DNA of 64,000 nt from Candidatus Saccharimonadota bacterium (GTDB lineage Bacteria > Patescibacteriota > Saccharimonadia > Saccharimonadales > Saccharimonadaceae), in NCBI GenBank assembly GCA_017460225.1, contig JAFUBM010000004.1, positions 1 through 64,000 of the forward strand, in the 5' to 3' direction. This document shows positions 33,881-41,917 of the stretch, in pieces (the first letter of the stretch is position 1; each line of letters begins with the position of its first letter). The notes below the pieces were generated by a model. The model was not told the DNA's origin and did no database searches. It was given only the letters and a program-made list of their open reading frames with translations. The translations under genes were made by a program, and so were the position numbers.

Positions 33881-35602
33881 TTATCTTAATTGTATTATAT
33901 TTTGACTGGTTTGTACAGGTTGTTGCAGGACTGCGGGATTAAAGACCGGACCGGTCGGCGCGGCCGGCTGTGTGGCGGGCGGCGCGGTGGTTTGAGGTGC
34001 TACTTGGGGCGCTGGCTGAGCTGCTATCGGCGCGGGCTGAGCCGCCGGTTGTGTTGTCGGTTGCGCTACTGGTTGCGCCACGGGTTGCATCATCGGCGCC
34101 ACACCCACCATCCCCGGCTGCACAGCGCCGTAGATTTGTGGTTGCGCCGCTTGGATTTGTTGAGTCTGCCCCAGTAGCGTGGTGTTGTTATCGCTCGAAG
34201 CTTGATAAGCGTTCAAGGCTGCCTGGATTTGCATCTGTTGCGCACGCTCCGCCTCGCCCACGGCGGCGTTCGGCGCGGTCACGGTAGTCGTCCCAGCGGC
34301 GTTGCCCGCAATGTTATTATTTAGCGCGGTCTCTTGGAACGCTTGCACTGCCGCGCGGTTCTTCACGGCAATTTGGCGTTTTTGGTATTCGTCGGCCGTC
34401 AACCGTGGCAGGGAAACATAGAATGTTGACCCCTCCCCAAACGCGCTTTCCGCCCAGACCCGTCCATCCATCGCCTCTACGCGTTGCTTGACTAGGTACA
34501 GCCCCAGCCCCGTCCCGCCCACGGTGCGCGTCTGGGAATTGTCCGCCCGGTAAAACTTCTGGAAAATATGTTGCAAATCCTCCGCCGCAATCCCAATCCC
34601 CGTATCAGTTACGTTGATTAGCGCGCGGTCGCCGTCTCCCTGGACGTTGACCCAAATCGCCCCGCCCTCCGGCGTGTATTTGATGGCGTTTTCTATCAAG
34701 TTCGCTAGGATCTCTCCCAAGAAATCCACGTCCACAAACGAATAAACCGTCTGCCCCAGCACCTTCCCCACGTTAAACCGCGTATTATTCCCCGACCCCG
34801 CGCCAAAGGAATAAGAAATGTTTTTCTCTTTGTATTTTGGCGCATATTCGTCGGCAAACTTTTTCACAAACCCAGACAGCTCTACCGGCACCGGCCGTGC
34901 CCTCAGGCGCTTGTCTTCCAGCTTGGTCACGTCGAGCAGGTCCTTAAACAAGTTCCCCAGCCTCTGCGAGGCGCTGTGTGCCGACTCCAGATATTGCCGT
35001 GCTCGTTGGTCAATCGTCGCCGTCTGCGGATTTAGCGCCAGCCCGAGATATCCCTCGATCGACGCCACCGGTGTCCGCATCTCGTGGCTCGCCGTGGAGA
35101 TAAACTCCATCTGTGCCCCCTCCTGCTCAAGCTCCTTGGTGATGTTGCGGAAAGTAATGATTCGGTTCGCTCGGGAATCTCCGGACGGCGTCATCACTAG
35201 CGCTACCGGCGTCTTCTTCTCGTTGTTTGCCGCTACCAAGACATACTTCCGCGTCTCAAACGCGATGTTGGTCTTTACGGCTTTGAGCAGTTCGTTGTTC
35301 GCGTCCTCAATCTTCGACCCGTCCGCCGCCTCAAACTTCATAATCAACATAAAATCTAGGTTCATGGCATCTTCAATCTTCTTTGTCCCGGTCATCGACG
35401 CCGCCGCCGGATTGATAAACTTAATAATACCGTTGGCATCCGTAATGATCACGCCGTCGTGAATCGTTTTAAGAGCAAGCTCTGCCAAAAGACCCGGACT
35501 AACCGGTTTCCCACCCACCGACTTTTGGGCTTTGATATTTCCCACTGGATTTGGTGATGAGACTTTTAATTTCGGCAGCTTCGGCAAATTAATTAAGCTC
35601 AT
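33881..35602 (-). CDS. soluble PAS-containing histidine kinase with a low-complexity tail
   Basis: 573 residues without membrane helices. A PAS domain (about 38-155, [20 protein letters not shown]) precedes HisKA with H173 in [10 protein letters not shown] and a HATPase domain (N-box [27 protein letters not shown]; to about 400). The remaining 170 residues are Gln, Pro and Ala rich. The regulator encoded directly downstream has a comparable tail. A cytosolic sensor of this type usually reads an internal cue such as redox state or a metabolite through PAS. The minus-strand TAAAAT at 35610-35615 ends seven bases before the ATG, so it is predicted leaderless. Confidence 0.93.
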   Translation of the reverse strand: MSLINLPKLPKLKVSSPNPVGNIKAQKSVGGKPVSPGLLAELALKTIHDGVIITDANGIIKFINPAAASMTGTKKIEDAMNLDFMLIMKFEAADGSKIEDANNELLKAVKTNIAFETRKYVLVAANNEKKTPVALVMTPSGDSRANRIITFRNITKELEQEGAQMEFISTASHEMRTPVASIEGYLGLALNPQTATIDQRARQYLESAHSASQRLGNLFKDLLDVTKLEDKRLRARPVPVELSGFVKKFADEYAPKYKEKNISYSFGAGSGNNTRFNVGKVLGQTVYSFVDVDFLGEILANLIENAIKYTPEGGAIWVNVQGDGDRALINVTDTGIGIAAEDLQHIFQKFYRADNSQTRTVGGTGLGLYLVKQRVEAMDGRVWAESAFGEGSTFYVSLPRLTADEYQKRQIAVKNRAAVQAFQETALNNNIAGNAAGTTTVTAPNAAVGEAERAQQMQIQAALNAYQASSDNNTTLLGQTQQIQAAQPQIYGAVQPGMVGVAPMMQPVAQPVAQPTTQPAAQPAPIAAQPAPQVAPQTTAPPATQPAAPTGPVFNPAVLQQPVQTSQNIIQLR

Positions 35603-35609
35603 TACATTT

Positions 35610-35615
35610 ATTTTA
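35610..35615 (-). promoter_or_regulatory. leaderless -10 box of the histidine kinase gene
   Basis: TAAAAT on the minus strand, seven bases from the ATG at 35602. Confidence 0.65.
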
Positions 35616-35637
35616 ACACAAGCTAAATAAAATGTGC

Positions 35638-35643
35638 TATATT
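35638..35643 (+). promoter_or_regulatory. leaderless -10 box of the gene at 35652
   Basis: TATATT preceded by TGTGC, ending eight bases before the ATG. It is divergent from the kinase promoter 22 bp away. Confidence 0.55.
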
Positions 35644-35651
35644 TATTTTAT

Positions 35652-37421
35652 ATGAACAAAGAAACTATTTATATCGAACCCGGAGACGACATCACCGACA
35701 TCCTCGGCAAGCTCAAGTCCTCCGATAAAAAGGTGATTGCTCTTGTTCCGCCGCGCAAACCTGGCGTCCTTCTTAGCTCTGTCAACATCAAGCTCATTGC
35801 TCGCACCGCTAAGGCCGAAAAAAAGGCCGTCGTCCTCGTTACCACAGACGATTCTCTGACCAAGCTCGCCATGGCCGCCTCTCTCCCCGTTGCTCCGAGT
35901 CTCCGGTCTCGTCCCGTCCTCCCCGGCCACGCCGCCGAGCCAGATCCCGCACCCGCCAGCTCTCCCGCGGAAGAGGCCGCAGACTCTAGTGAGCCAGAGC
36001 CAGATTCCGAGTCCGCTTCGGACGAGCCAGCAGGCGCCTCAGACTCAGACGCTTCAGATACAGACGCCGCCGCTGATTTTACCTCCGAGCCAGAAGCCTC
36101 TAAAGTCGTTGAGGAGATTGAGTCCGAAGAGTCCGCAGATTCAGAAGAAGAATCCCCCGCCAAGGGCAAAAAGTCTAAAAAGGAGAAAAAGCCCAAGTCA
36201 GACAAGCCTAAGTCTAGCTCTCCCTTTGCCACCTGGCTCCAGGCCCATAAAGCTTGGCTAATTTTTGGCTTCCTCGCCACTGTTGTTATTGCCGTGTTCT
36301 TTGTCTGGGCGCTTAAGATTGCTCCGTTTGTTAATGTCGCCGTCTCCGTCCGCACCACTTCCGGCAATTTTTCCGAAAACGTCACCTTCACCACCGACTC
36401 TTCCGCAGAAAAGGCCCTTGACGGCGTCTTCTACGTCCACGAAGAAGTCCTAGAAAAGGAACAGACCATCAAATTCACCGCCACCGGCCAGGAAGATAAG
36501 GGTGACCTCGCCTCCGGCTCCCTCGTTATTTATTACCAGTCCAAAAACAGCTTTTCTTTCCAGTTTGCGCCTGGCGACGAGTTTACCTATAAGGGCTTGA
36601 CTTATCTTGCCACCTCTTCAGCCACGCTTGCCTGGGATGGCGCCGATGATAACCCTTGCGGTACCGGTAGTTCCATTGCCAAGGGCTGTCTCGTCTCTAC
36701 TACCATCTCTATCAAAGCCGCCGCTCCCGGAGAAGATTACAACGTCGACGCCAACCAATCCGGCTGGGCTTCCTCTCCCCGCAAAGGTTTCTCCGATGTC
36801 AGCGTCTACAACGCCGACGCTATTACCGGCGGCACGTCTAAGATCGTCACCGTCGTCCAGCAGTCCGATATCGACCTCGCTCTAGACAAGCTCGCCACCG
36901 AGACTAAGGATTCCGGCAAGACCGAGCTCCTAGGCAAGCTCTCGGATACCGTCCTCCCGATTGAGGCCAGCTTCAAAACTTCCGCCACCGAGCCAAAGTC
37001 CACCCCCGCCGTCGGGGAAGAGGTCGCGGATGGCGTTACTCCTGCCGTCTCCTCTAAGACCACTTATTCCATCCTTACCATCGACCGCGTCCGCCTAGAA
37101 GAGTTTATCACTGACCGCGCCAACTTAGACGAGGGGCGCAAGCTCTACTCCGTCGGTTCACCATTTGTGGAGTATTTTGCCGAGTCTAGCGACAAGACCT
37201 ACACCGCCAAACTCAAAACCACCTACAAATCCGGTCCCGAGATTTCCGAGACCGAGATTCTGGACAAAATCTCCGGCGAAAAGCTCGGTCGTATCGAGCC
37301 CATCTTGAAAGACGCTTTCTCTGGCATCTCTTCCGTCTCTCTAGAAAAGTCCTACTTCTGGGTCAATTCCGTCCCCAAAAATCCCAACCAAGTCAAGATT
37401 GAGGTTACCATCGAGGAGTAG
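35652..37421 (+). CDS. large membrane protein with cytoplasmic alpha/beta domain and exoplasmic beta domain
   Basis: 589 residues from the ATG at 35652, eight bases after a -10 box. Residues 1-80 look like a small Rossmann-type domain (EPGDDITDILGKLKSSDKKV, KKAVVLVTTDDSLTKLA). A long Ser/Asp/Glu/Pro-rich acidic linker and a lysine block follow, then one membrane helix (about 203-223, LIFGFLATVVIAVFFVWAL). The outer 365 residues contain segments reminiscent of baseplate J-like assemblies (ASGSLVIYYQSKNSFSF; AAAPGEDYNVDANQSGW), a weak resemblance only. RuvX-MltG follows after 2 bp, so the genes from 35652 to 40167 form one operon linked to envelope work. Confidence 0.75.
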   Translation: MNKETIYIEPGDDITDILGKLKSSDKKVIALVPPRKPGVLLSSVNIKLIARTAKAEKKAVVLVTTDDSLTKLAMAASLPVAPSLRSRPVLPGHAAEPDPAPASSPAEEAADSSEPEPDSESASDEPAGASDSDASDTDAAADFTSEPEASKVVEEIESEESADSEEESPAKGKKSKKEKKPKSDKPKSSSPFATWLQAHKAWLIFGFLATVVIAVFFVWALKIAPFVNVAVSVRTTSGNFSENVTFTTDSSAEKALDGVFYVHEEVLEKEQTIKFTATGQEDKGDLASGSLVIYYQSKNSFSFQFAPGDEFTYKGLTYLATSSATLAWDGADDNPCGTGSSIAKGCLVSTTISIKAAAPGEDYNVDANQSGWASSPRKGFSDVSVYNADAITGGTSKIVTVVQQSDIDLALDKLATETKDSGKTELLGKLSDTVLPIEASFKTSATEPKSTPAVGEEVADGVTPAVSSKTTYSILTIDRVRLEEFITDRANLDEGRKLYSVGSPFVEYFAESSDKTYTAKLKTTYKSGPEISETEILDKISGEKLGRIEPILKDAFSGISSVSLEKSYFWVNSVPKNPNQVKIEVTIEE

Positions 37422-37423
37422 CG

Positions 37424-39109
37424 ATGAAGTTCTTGGGTCTAGACGTAGGAGAAAAACGCATCGGTGTCGCCAAGGCTGATTCTGGCGTCAAAATTGCCGT
37501 CCCCCATGGTATGGTGCCGGTAGACGGTCGCGAGTTCGACAACATCCTCCGTCTGGTCAAGCTCCACGACATCGACGTTATCGTCCTCGGTATGCCGCGC
37601 AATCTGAAAGGTGAGTTTACTCGCCAAAGCGACTACGTCAAAGATTTTGCCAAAACTCTGAACAAACGTCTCCTTGAGGACAAGCCCAACGGTCGCACCG
37701 TCAAGCTTTATTTCCAAGACGAATCCCTTACTTCCGTCGAAGCCAAGAACAATTTGAAGTTGCGCAAAAACGGCTTCGATAAAAAATCCGGCGATGTCGA
37801 CTCTGAGGCTGCCACGTTGATTCTCCAAGATTTCCTTGAGAACCTTGAGCGCCGCGTGGCCGAGAAACGAGCCGCCGCCTCTCCCGCCACTCCTGCCGCT
37901 CTCCCCAAGCCTCTCAAAAAGCCCGGCGACGATCTAAAGCCCCAGCCTCCCGCCCCCGCCGCTCCTGCCGAGCCTCCTAAGCCGCAGTTCCGCCCTCACG
38001 GCGAGACCAATCTCCGCAAGTGGTTGTTCATCCGCATCTTGATCATCGTACTTATCGTGGGCGTGATTGCTTTTTTCTCTCTCCGCGCGGCGTATAATTA
38101 TCTCATCTCCCCCGCCGCCAAGAAGGACGCTTGCGCCTCCGTCTTCGACTCAGACGAGACCGATCCTTGCCGCGTCTCCGAAATCATCATCGAAGACGGC
38201 GCTACCGTCTCCATTATTGCCGACACCCTAAAATCCAGCGGTCTTATCCGCTCCACGCTCGGTTTTCGCCTCTATAATCAGCTCAACCACACCAGTGGCG
38301 ACCTCAAAGCCGGCACGTACAAGCTCACCGGCACGATGTCCGTCGAAGAAATCGTTAAGAAGCTTATCGACGGCACCGGCGAGCCCATCGTCTTCCGCTT
38401 CACCGCTCTCCCCGGCGAGACCTTAAGAGACATCAAAAAACGTCTCCTCGCCGTTGGCTATTCAGAAGAGGAGGTTGAAGCCGCCTTTGCCAAGGAATAC
38501 AGTCACCCCGTTCTCGCGGACAAACCCGCCGACGCCTCTCTAGAAGGTTATCTCTTCGGCGAGACCTACGAGTTTTATCTAACGGACTCCGTTGAGACTA
38601 TCATCATCCGGATGTTAGATGAGCTTTACTCTGTTGTCGAGAAAAACCAGCTCCGCCAAAAGTTCAACAATATGGGCCTCACTCTCCACGAGGGAATCAT
38701 CCTTGCCTCTATCGTCCAGAAAGAAGCCGGGACGCTTTCTAAGGATGACCAAAAGCTCGTCGCTAGCGTCTTTCTCAACCGCCTCAATGCCGGCTGGACG
38801 CTCGGCTCCGACGTTACCGTCAAATACGCCCTAGACCAGATTGACCCAGACCGTACCACTTATACCGACAACTCCTCCGCTCTAGAGATTGACTCCTGCT
38901 ACAACACCCGCAAGCACGCCGGTCTCCCCTGCGGTCCCATCTCTAATCCTAGCGCCCTCGTCCTTATCTCTACCGCTAATCCCGCCGATTCCTCTTACCT
39001 TTACTTCTTGACAGGAGACGACGGTGTGATGTATTATAGTAATACAGAGTCTGAACACCAGTCGAACATTTATGCCCATTGTCAGACCCTCTGTAACGTT
39101 TCATTATGA
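37424..39109 (+). CDS. RuvX/YqgF-MltG fusion protein
   Basis: 561 residues in one uninterrupted frame. Residues 1-145 are a complete YqgF/RuvX RNase H-fold domain with D7 (GLDVGEKRIGVA), E100 (FQDESLTS) and D126 (GDVDSEAATLILQ). A Pro/Ala-rich linker (146-190) and one membrane helix (about 202-220) follow. The rest is a YceG/MltG endolytic transglycosylase with LEGYLFGETYEF and the catalytic E434 in ILASIVQKEAG. YqgF works on 16S rRNA ends or Holliday junctions inside the cell; MltG cuts nascent glycan outside. The helix position allows both. The start lies 2 bp after the previous stop, and the end overlaps the LysM-CHAP gene (ATGA). Confidence 0.92.
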   Translation: MKFLGLDVGEKRIGVAKADSGVKIAVPHGMVPVDGREFDNILRLVKLHDIDVIVLGMPRNLKGEFTRQSDYVKDFAKTLNKRLLEDKPNGRTVKLYFQDESLTSVEAKNNLKLRKNGFDKKSGDVDSEAATLILQDFLENLERRVAEKRAAASPATPAALPKPLKKPGDDLKPQPPAPAAPAEPPKPQFRPHGETNLRKWLFIRILIIVLIVGVIAFFSLRAAYNYLISPAAKKDACASVFDSDETDPCRVSEIIIEDGATVSIIADTLKSSGLIRSTLGFRLYNQLNHTSGDLKAGTYKLTGTMSVEEIVKKLIDGTGEPIVFRFTALPGETLRDIKKRLLAVGYSEEEVEAAFAKEYSHPVLADKPADASLEGYLFGETYEFYLTDSVETIIIRMLDELYSVVEKNQLRQKFNNMGLTLHEGIILASIVQKEAGTLSKDDQKLVASVFLNRLNAGWTLGSDVTVKYALDQIDPDRTTYTDNSSALEIDSCYNTRKHAGLPCGPISNPSALVLISTANPADSSYLYFLTGDDGVMYYSNTESEHQSNIYAHCQTLCNVSL

Positions 39110-40167
39110 CAAAGAAAAAATCCAAGTCTTATTCTCCTAGCCCGTTCGTCCGGGTTGTCAGCTATCTTTTTGCCGCCGCGGCAATCCTTAGCACGGTCTA
39201 TTTTGGCTCCAAGGATAAGACCGCAGAGGATAGCGGCACCCCTATTATGCTCGCTATCTCAGATTCCAACTATTCCGTCTCGGTCGACCAGCTCTCGGAG
39301 CTCTACATTGTCGCCGAGATTGCCAACAACGTCTCCCTTACCTCGTCCAACTACCTCAATATGGACTACATCTCCGCCGTCACTCAGTACTCCATCAACC
39401 AGACTTCCTCTACCAAGATCGAAAAGACCAACATCGTCGACACTTCCTCTCTGGCCAAGGGGGTGATTGAGTACGAAGTCGGCGAGGGTGAGTCTATGGA
39501 GTCCATCGCCGAAGCCTACGGCCTCTCTACCGACCAAATCCGTTGGTCCAACGGCCTCAAGACTACCGACATCTCCGCCGGCAACACGCTTTATCTTCCC
39601 GCCGTCCCCGGTATCGTCTACACTATTAAGGATGGCGATTCCGCCGAGTCTATCGCTAGTAAATACGGCTCTTCCGCCTCCGAAATCGAGGAAAAGAACA
39701 ACCTTTCCGGTCGCGGCTTCTCCGCCGGCACTCGTATCGTTGTCCCGGGCGGGGTAGTTCCGGAGACCGAGCGCCCAGAATACGTCGCTCCTGCTCCTAA
39801 GGTTACTTATTATTACAGCCGCAACCTCTACTCTACCAGCTCAAACCCTATGCCTTGGGGCTGGTGTACCTGGTATGCCTGGCAATGGCGCTACGAACAT
39901 GACAATCCTCTCCCCGGCGGCCTTGGCAACGCTCGTTATTGGGCGGGTCAGCTCGCCGCCAAGGGTTATAAGACCGGCCGCACCCCGGCTTATGGCGCTG
40001 TCTTCGTCTCTCAGGCCGGCTATTACGGCCACGTCGGTATCGTTACCGCCGTCAACGACGACGGCACGATCGAAATCACCGATATGAACGGTGCCGCTGG
40101 CTGGGGCCGTGTCGGTACGCGCGTTGTCCAACAGTCCGAGTGGGGCTCCTGGGTCTTCGTCTACTAG
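39106..40167 (+). CDS. secreted LysM-CHAP peptidoglycan hydrolase
   Basis: 353 residues: N-terminal signal anchor (about 15-33), two LysM repeats (about 121-165 and 170-213) that bind glycan, and a C-terminal CHAP domain with C254 in GWCTWYAWQW and H309 in YYGHVGIV. CHAP enzymes cleave peptide stem or cross-bridge bonds. Its start overlaps the MltG stop by 4 bp, pairing a transglycosylase with a peptidase for wall remodelling. For an episymbiont it could also act on the host wall (inference). Confidence 0.93.
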   Translation: MTKKKSKSYSPSPFVRVVSYLFAAAAILSTVYFGSKDKTAEDSGTPIMLAISDSNYSVSVDQLSELYIVAEIANNVSLTSSNYLNMDYISAVTQYSINQTSSTKIEKTNIVDTSSLAKGVIEYEVGEGESMESIAEAYGLSTDQIRWSNGLKTTDISAGNTLYLPAVPGIVYTIKDGDSAESIASKYGSSASEIEEKNNLSGRGFSAGTRIVVPGGVVPETERPEYVAPAPKVTYYYSRNLYSTSSNPMPWGWCTWYAWQWRYEHDNPLPGGLGNARYWAGQLAAKGYKTGRTPAYGAVFVSQAGYYGHVGIVTAVNDDGTIEITDMNGAAGWGRVGTRVVQQSEWGSWVFVY

Positions 40168-40187
40168 CGTTTTCTTCCTAGTTATGC

Positions 40188-40193
40188 TATAAT
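40188..40193 (+). promoter_or_regulatory. leaderless -10 box of obgE
   Basis: TATAAT ends six bases before the ATG at 40200. Confidence 0.7.
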
Positions 40194-40199
40194 ATATAT

Positions 40200-41624
40200 A
40201 TGTTTGTTGATACCGCAAAAGTCAAATTACAGGCCGGTAAGGGTGGTGACGGTGCCGTTTCTTTCCGTCGGGAGATTTACATCCCTAAGGGTGGTCCAGA
40301 CGGTGGTGATGGCGGCCGTGGCGGCTCGATTATTTTTCGTGCGGACAAAGACACCAACACTCTCTTAGACTTCCGCTACAATCCCGAGCTAACTGCCGAA
40401 GACGGCAAAAACGGTTCCGGTACTCGTTCGGCTGGCCGCAGCGGTAAAGATTTAGTGGTTGAAGTCCCCATTGGTACCGTAGTCAAGCGTGACGGTGAGA
40501 TTATCGCCGACCTCGCCCGCGACGGGGAAGAGGCGGTGATCGCGCGTGGCGGTGACGGTGGTTTTGGCAACGCCCATTTCAAGTCCAGCACTCGCCAAGC
40601 TCCTATTATCGCCGAGGTTGGTGAGCCCGGTGAGGCGTTTGAAGCAGAGCTGGAGCTAAAGCTCCTGGCAGATGTCGGTCTCGTTGGCCTGCCCAACGCT
40701 GGCAAGTCCACTTTTCTCTCCGTGGTCAGTAACGCTCGTCCAGAGATTGCGGATTATCCCTTTACTACGCTCACGCCCAATCTCGGTGTCGCCACCGTTG
40801 ACGGTAAAGACCTCTTGATTGCCGACATTCCCGGTCTAATCGAAGGTGCTTCAGAGGGTAAAGGTCTCGGCCATGCTTTCTTGCGTCATGTCGACCGTAC
40901 GGCGGTCTTGCTTCATCTTGTCGATGTTTACAATGACGATGCCGGCTCCGCCTACGCCACTATTCGTCGTGAGCTAGAAAAATACTCAGACCTCGCTTCG
41001 CGCCCGGAGCTTGTCGCTTTGACCAAATGTGAGGGGGTAGACCCGGAGATTATCGAGATGCAGCGCCAATCCATCCTCGCTCAGAACCCCTCCGCTCGTG
41101 TTTTTATCATCTCCAGCTCCGCTCACGAGGGAATTACGGAATTACTCCGTGCCATAAGGGACGTTTGCGAGCGGGGAGATAGAAGAGCTTTCGGAGAGTC
41201 TTTTGAAGCGACTAAAGAAAATCCACGGATTTTTTGCGACGGACACGAAGGCGAGCAAACGACGGCCGGTGCTGCCCGAGGCGCTTTGCGAGCCGAACGA
41301 CTGGACGGAGCAAAAAATCAGACTGGATTTTCCCTAGCGAAAAAGACCTCTCCGGAAGCTCTTCCCACCATCACTCTATCGCCCAAAACCCTCAAAACCG
41401 CCTGGCACGTCGAAAAGCTTGAAGATGGCAAGTTTCTCGTCACCGGCGAAAAAATCGAAAAATTTGCTCGCCGCACCAATCTAAACAACTACGCCTCTGT
41501 CAACCGTCTGCGCGATATTCTAAAAAAGCTGGGTATTCGTGCCGAGCTTACCTCGCTTGGTGCCGCGCCAGACTCGATTATTAGTATCGCCGGCAAAGAG
41601 TTTACCCTAGTCGAAGACTGGTAA
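40200..41624 (+). CDS. obgE: Obg-family GTPase with an in-frame palindromic insert
   Basis: 474 residues. ObgE binds the 50S subunit and couples growth to GTP/ppGpp. The glycine-rich Obg fold (1-158), G1 GLPNAGKST (166-174), DYPFTTLTPNLG, G3 DIPGLIEGA and a C-terminal OCT domain (WHVEKLEDGKFLVTGEKIEKFARRTN...) are present. Between the G domain (ending near AIRDVCERG) and OCT there are about 60 extra residues (DRRAFGESFEATKENPRIF...) without any Obg likeness. They are encoded by a 183-bp inverted-repeat element (41182-41364) whose length is a multiple of three, so the protein stays in frame. Predicted leaderless. Confidence 0.95.
   Translation: MFVDTAKVKLQAGKGGDGAVSFRREIYIPKGGPDGGDGGRGGSIIFRADKDTNTLLDFRYNPELTAEDGKNGSGTRSAGRSGKDLVVEVPIGTVVKRDGEIIADLARDGEEAVIARGGDGGFGNAHFKSSTRQAPIIAEVGEPGEAFEAELELKLLADVGLVGLPNAGKSTFLSVVSNARPEIADYPFTTLTPNLGVATVDGKDLLIADIPGLIEGASEGKGLGHAFLRHVDRTAVLLHLVDVYNDDAGSAYATIRRELEKYSDLASRPELVALTKCEGVDPEIIEMQRQSILAQNPSARVFIISSSAHEGITELLRAIRDVCERGDRRAFGESFEATKENPRIFCDGHEGEQTTAGAARGALRAERLDGAKNQTGFSLAKKTSPEALPTITLSPKTLKTAWHVEKLEDGKFLVTGEKIEKFARRTNLNNYASVNRLRDILKKLGIRAELTSLGAAPDSIISIAGKEFTLVEDW
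41182..41364 (+). repeat. 183-bp palindromic element inside obgE
   Basis: Arm 1 (41182-41237) and arm 2 (41310-41364) are imperfect inverted repeats of about 55 bases. Shared blocks in order are GAAGAGCTT, CGGAGAG, TCTTTT, GAAAATCCA and GATTTTTTGC, with small indels between. The 72-bp centre keeps weaker dyad symmetry (GGC..GCAAA against TTTGC..GCC). The element is 61 codons long and in frame at the G domain-OCT junction. This is how Rickettsia palindromic elements sit in genes; a relationship is not implied. Confidence 0.85.
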
Positions 41625-41627
41625 TCT

Positions 41628-41650
41628 AATGTTGTAAAAATTACAACATT
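41628..41650. repeat. perfect 10-bp inverted repeat between obgE and the small-RNA promoter
   Basis: AATGTTGTAA, AAA, TTACAACATT. It starts three bases after the obgE stop and ends seven bases before the -35 box at 41658. No T run follows, so an operator for the RNA promoter is as likely as a terminator. Confidence 0.6.
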
Positions 41651-41657
41651 ATCCCCC

Positions 41658-41686
41658 TTGACACAGCCTCAAAAAAGCCTTAAAAT
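41658..41686 (+). promoter_or_regulatory. near-consensus promoter of the small RNA
   Basis: TTGACA (41658-41663), 17-bp spacer, TAAAAT (41681-41686). Confidence 0.85.
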
Positions 41687-41692
41687 AAACAT

Positions 41693-41837
41693 AAGCTGAT
41701 ACGCTTCACCGGGTTCCACTGATTCTTTAGTGGAGTGTGGAGACTATACTAAAACAAAAACAGCGGATTAAAACAAACCAATGTGCCCGAGGGTGGGCGC
41801 GCATCAGCAGAGCCGGACATCAAGTGCCGGCTCTTTT
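41693..41837 (+). ncRNA. candidate structured small RNA of about 145 nt, class unknown
   Basis: A consensus promoter starts and an intrinsic terminator ends this stretch, and neither flank gene extends into it. A closing stem GCTGAT (41695-41700)/ATCAGC (41803-41808) encloses a hairpin TCCACT/AGTGGA around 41715-41734, an unpaired A-rich stretch (41749-41780) and a stem ATGTGCCC/GGGCGCGCAT around 41781-41804. It does not show the cores of tmRNA, RNase P, SRP or 6S RNA or of riboswitches I can recall. The next gene has its own promoter after the terminator, so a free RNA is more likely than a riboswitch. Open reading frames here are poor. Confidence 0.6.
41809..41837 (+). terminator. terminator of the small RNA
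   Basis: AGAGCCGG (41809-41816) pairs with CCGGCTCT (41827-41834), followed by TTT. Confidence 0.8.
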
Positions 41838-41887
41838 GATTCCGCCAGAGCCATAAAAAGTCCTTGTAAACTCGATTTCGCTCGTGC

Positions 41888-41893
41888 TATAAT
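41888..41893 (+). promoter_or_regulatory. -10 box of the giant metallopeptidase gene
   Basis: TATAAT within TATAATATATATTATA, with a weak TTGTAA 18 bp upstream; a leader with AGAGG follows. Confidence 0.6.
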
Positions 41894-41917
41894 ATATATT
41901 ATACAAGTAGAGGTAAT

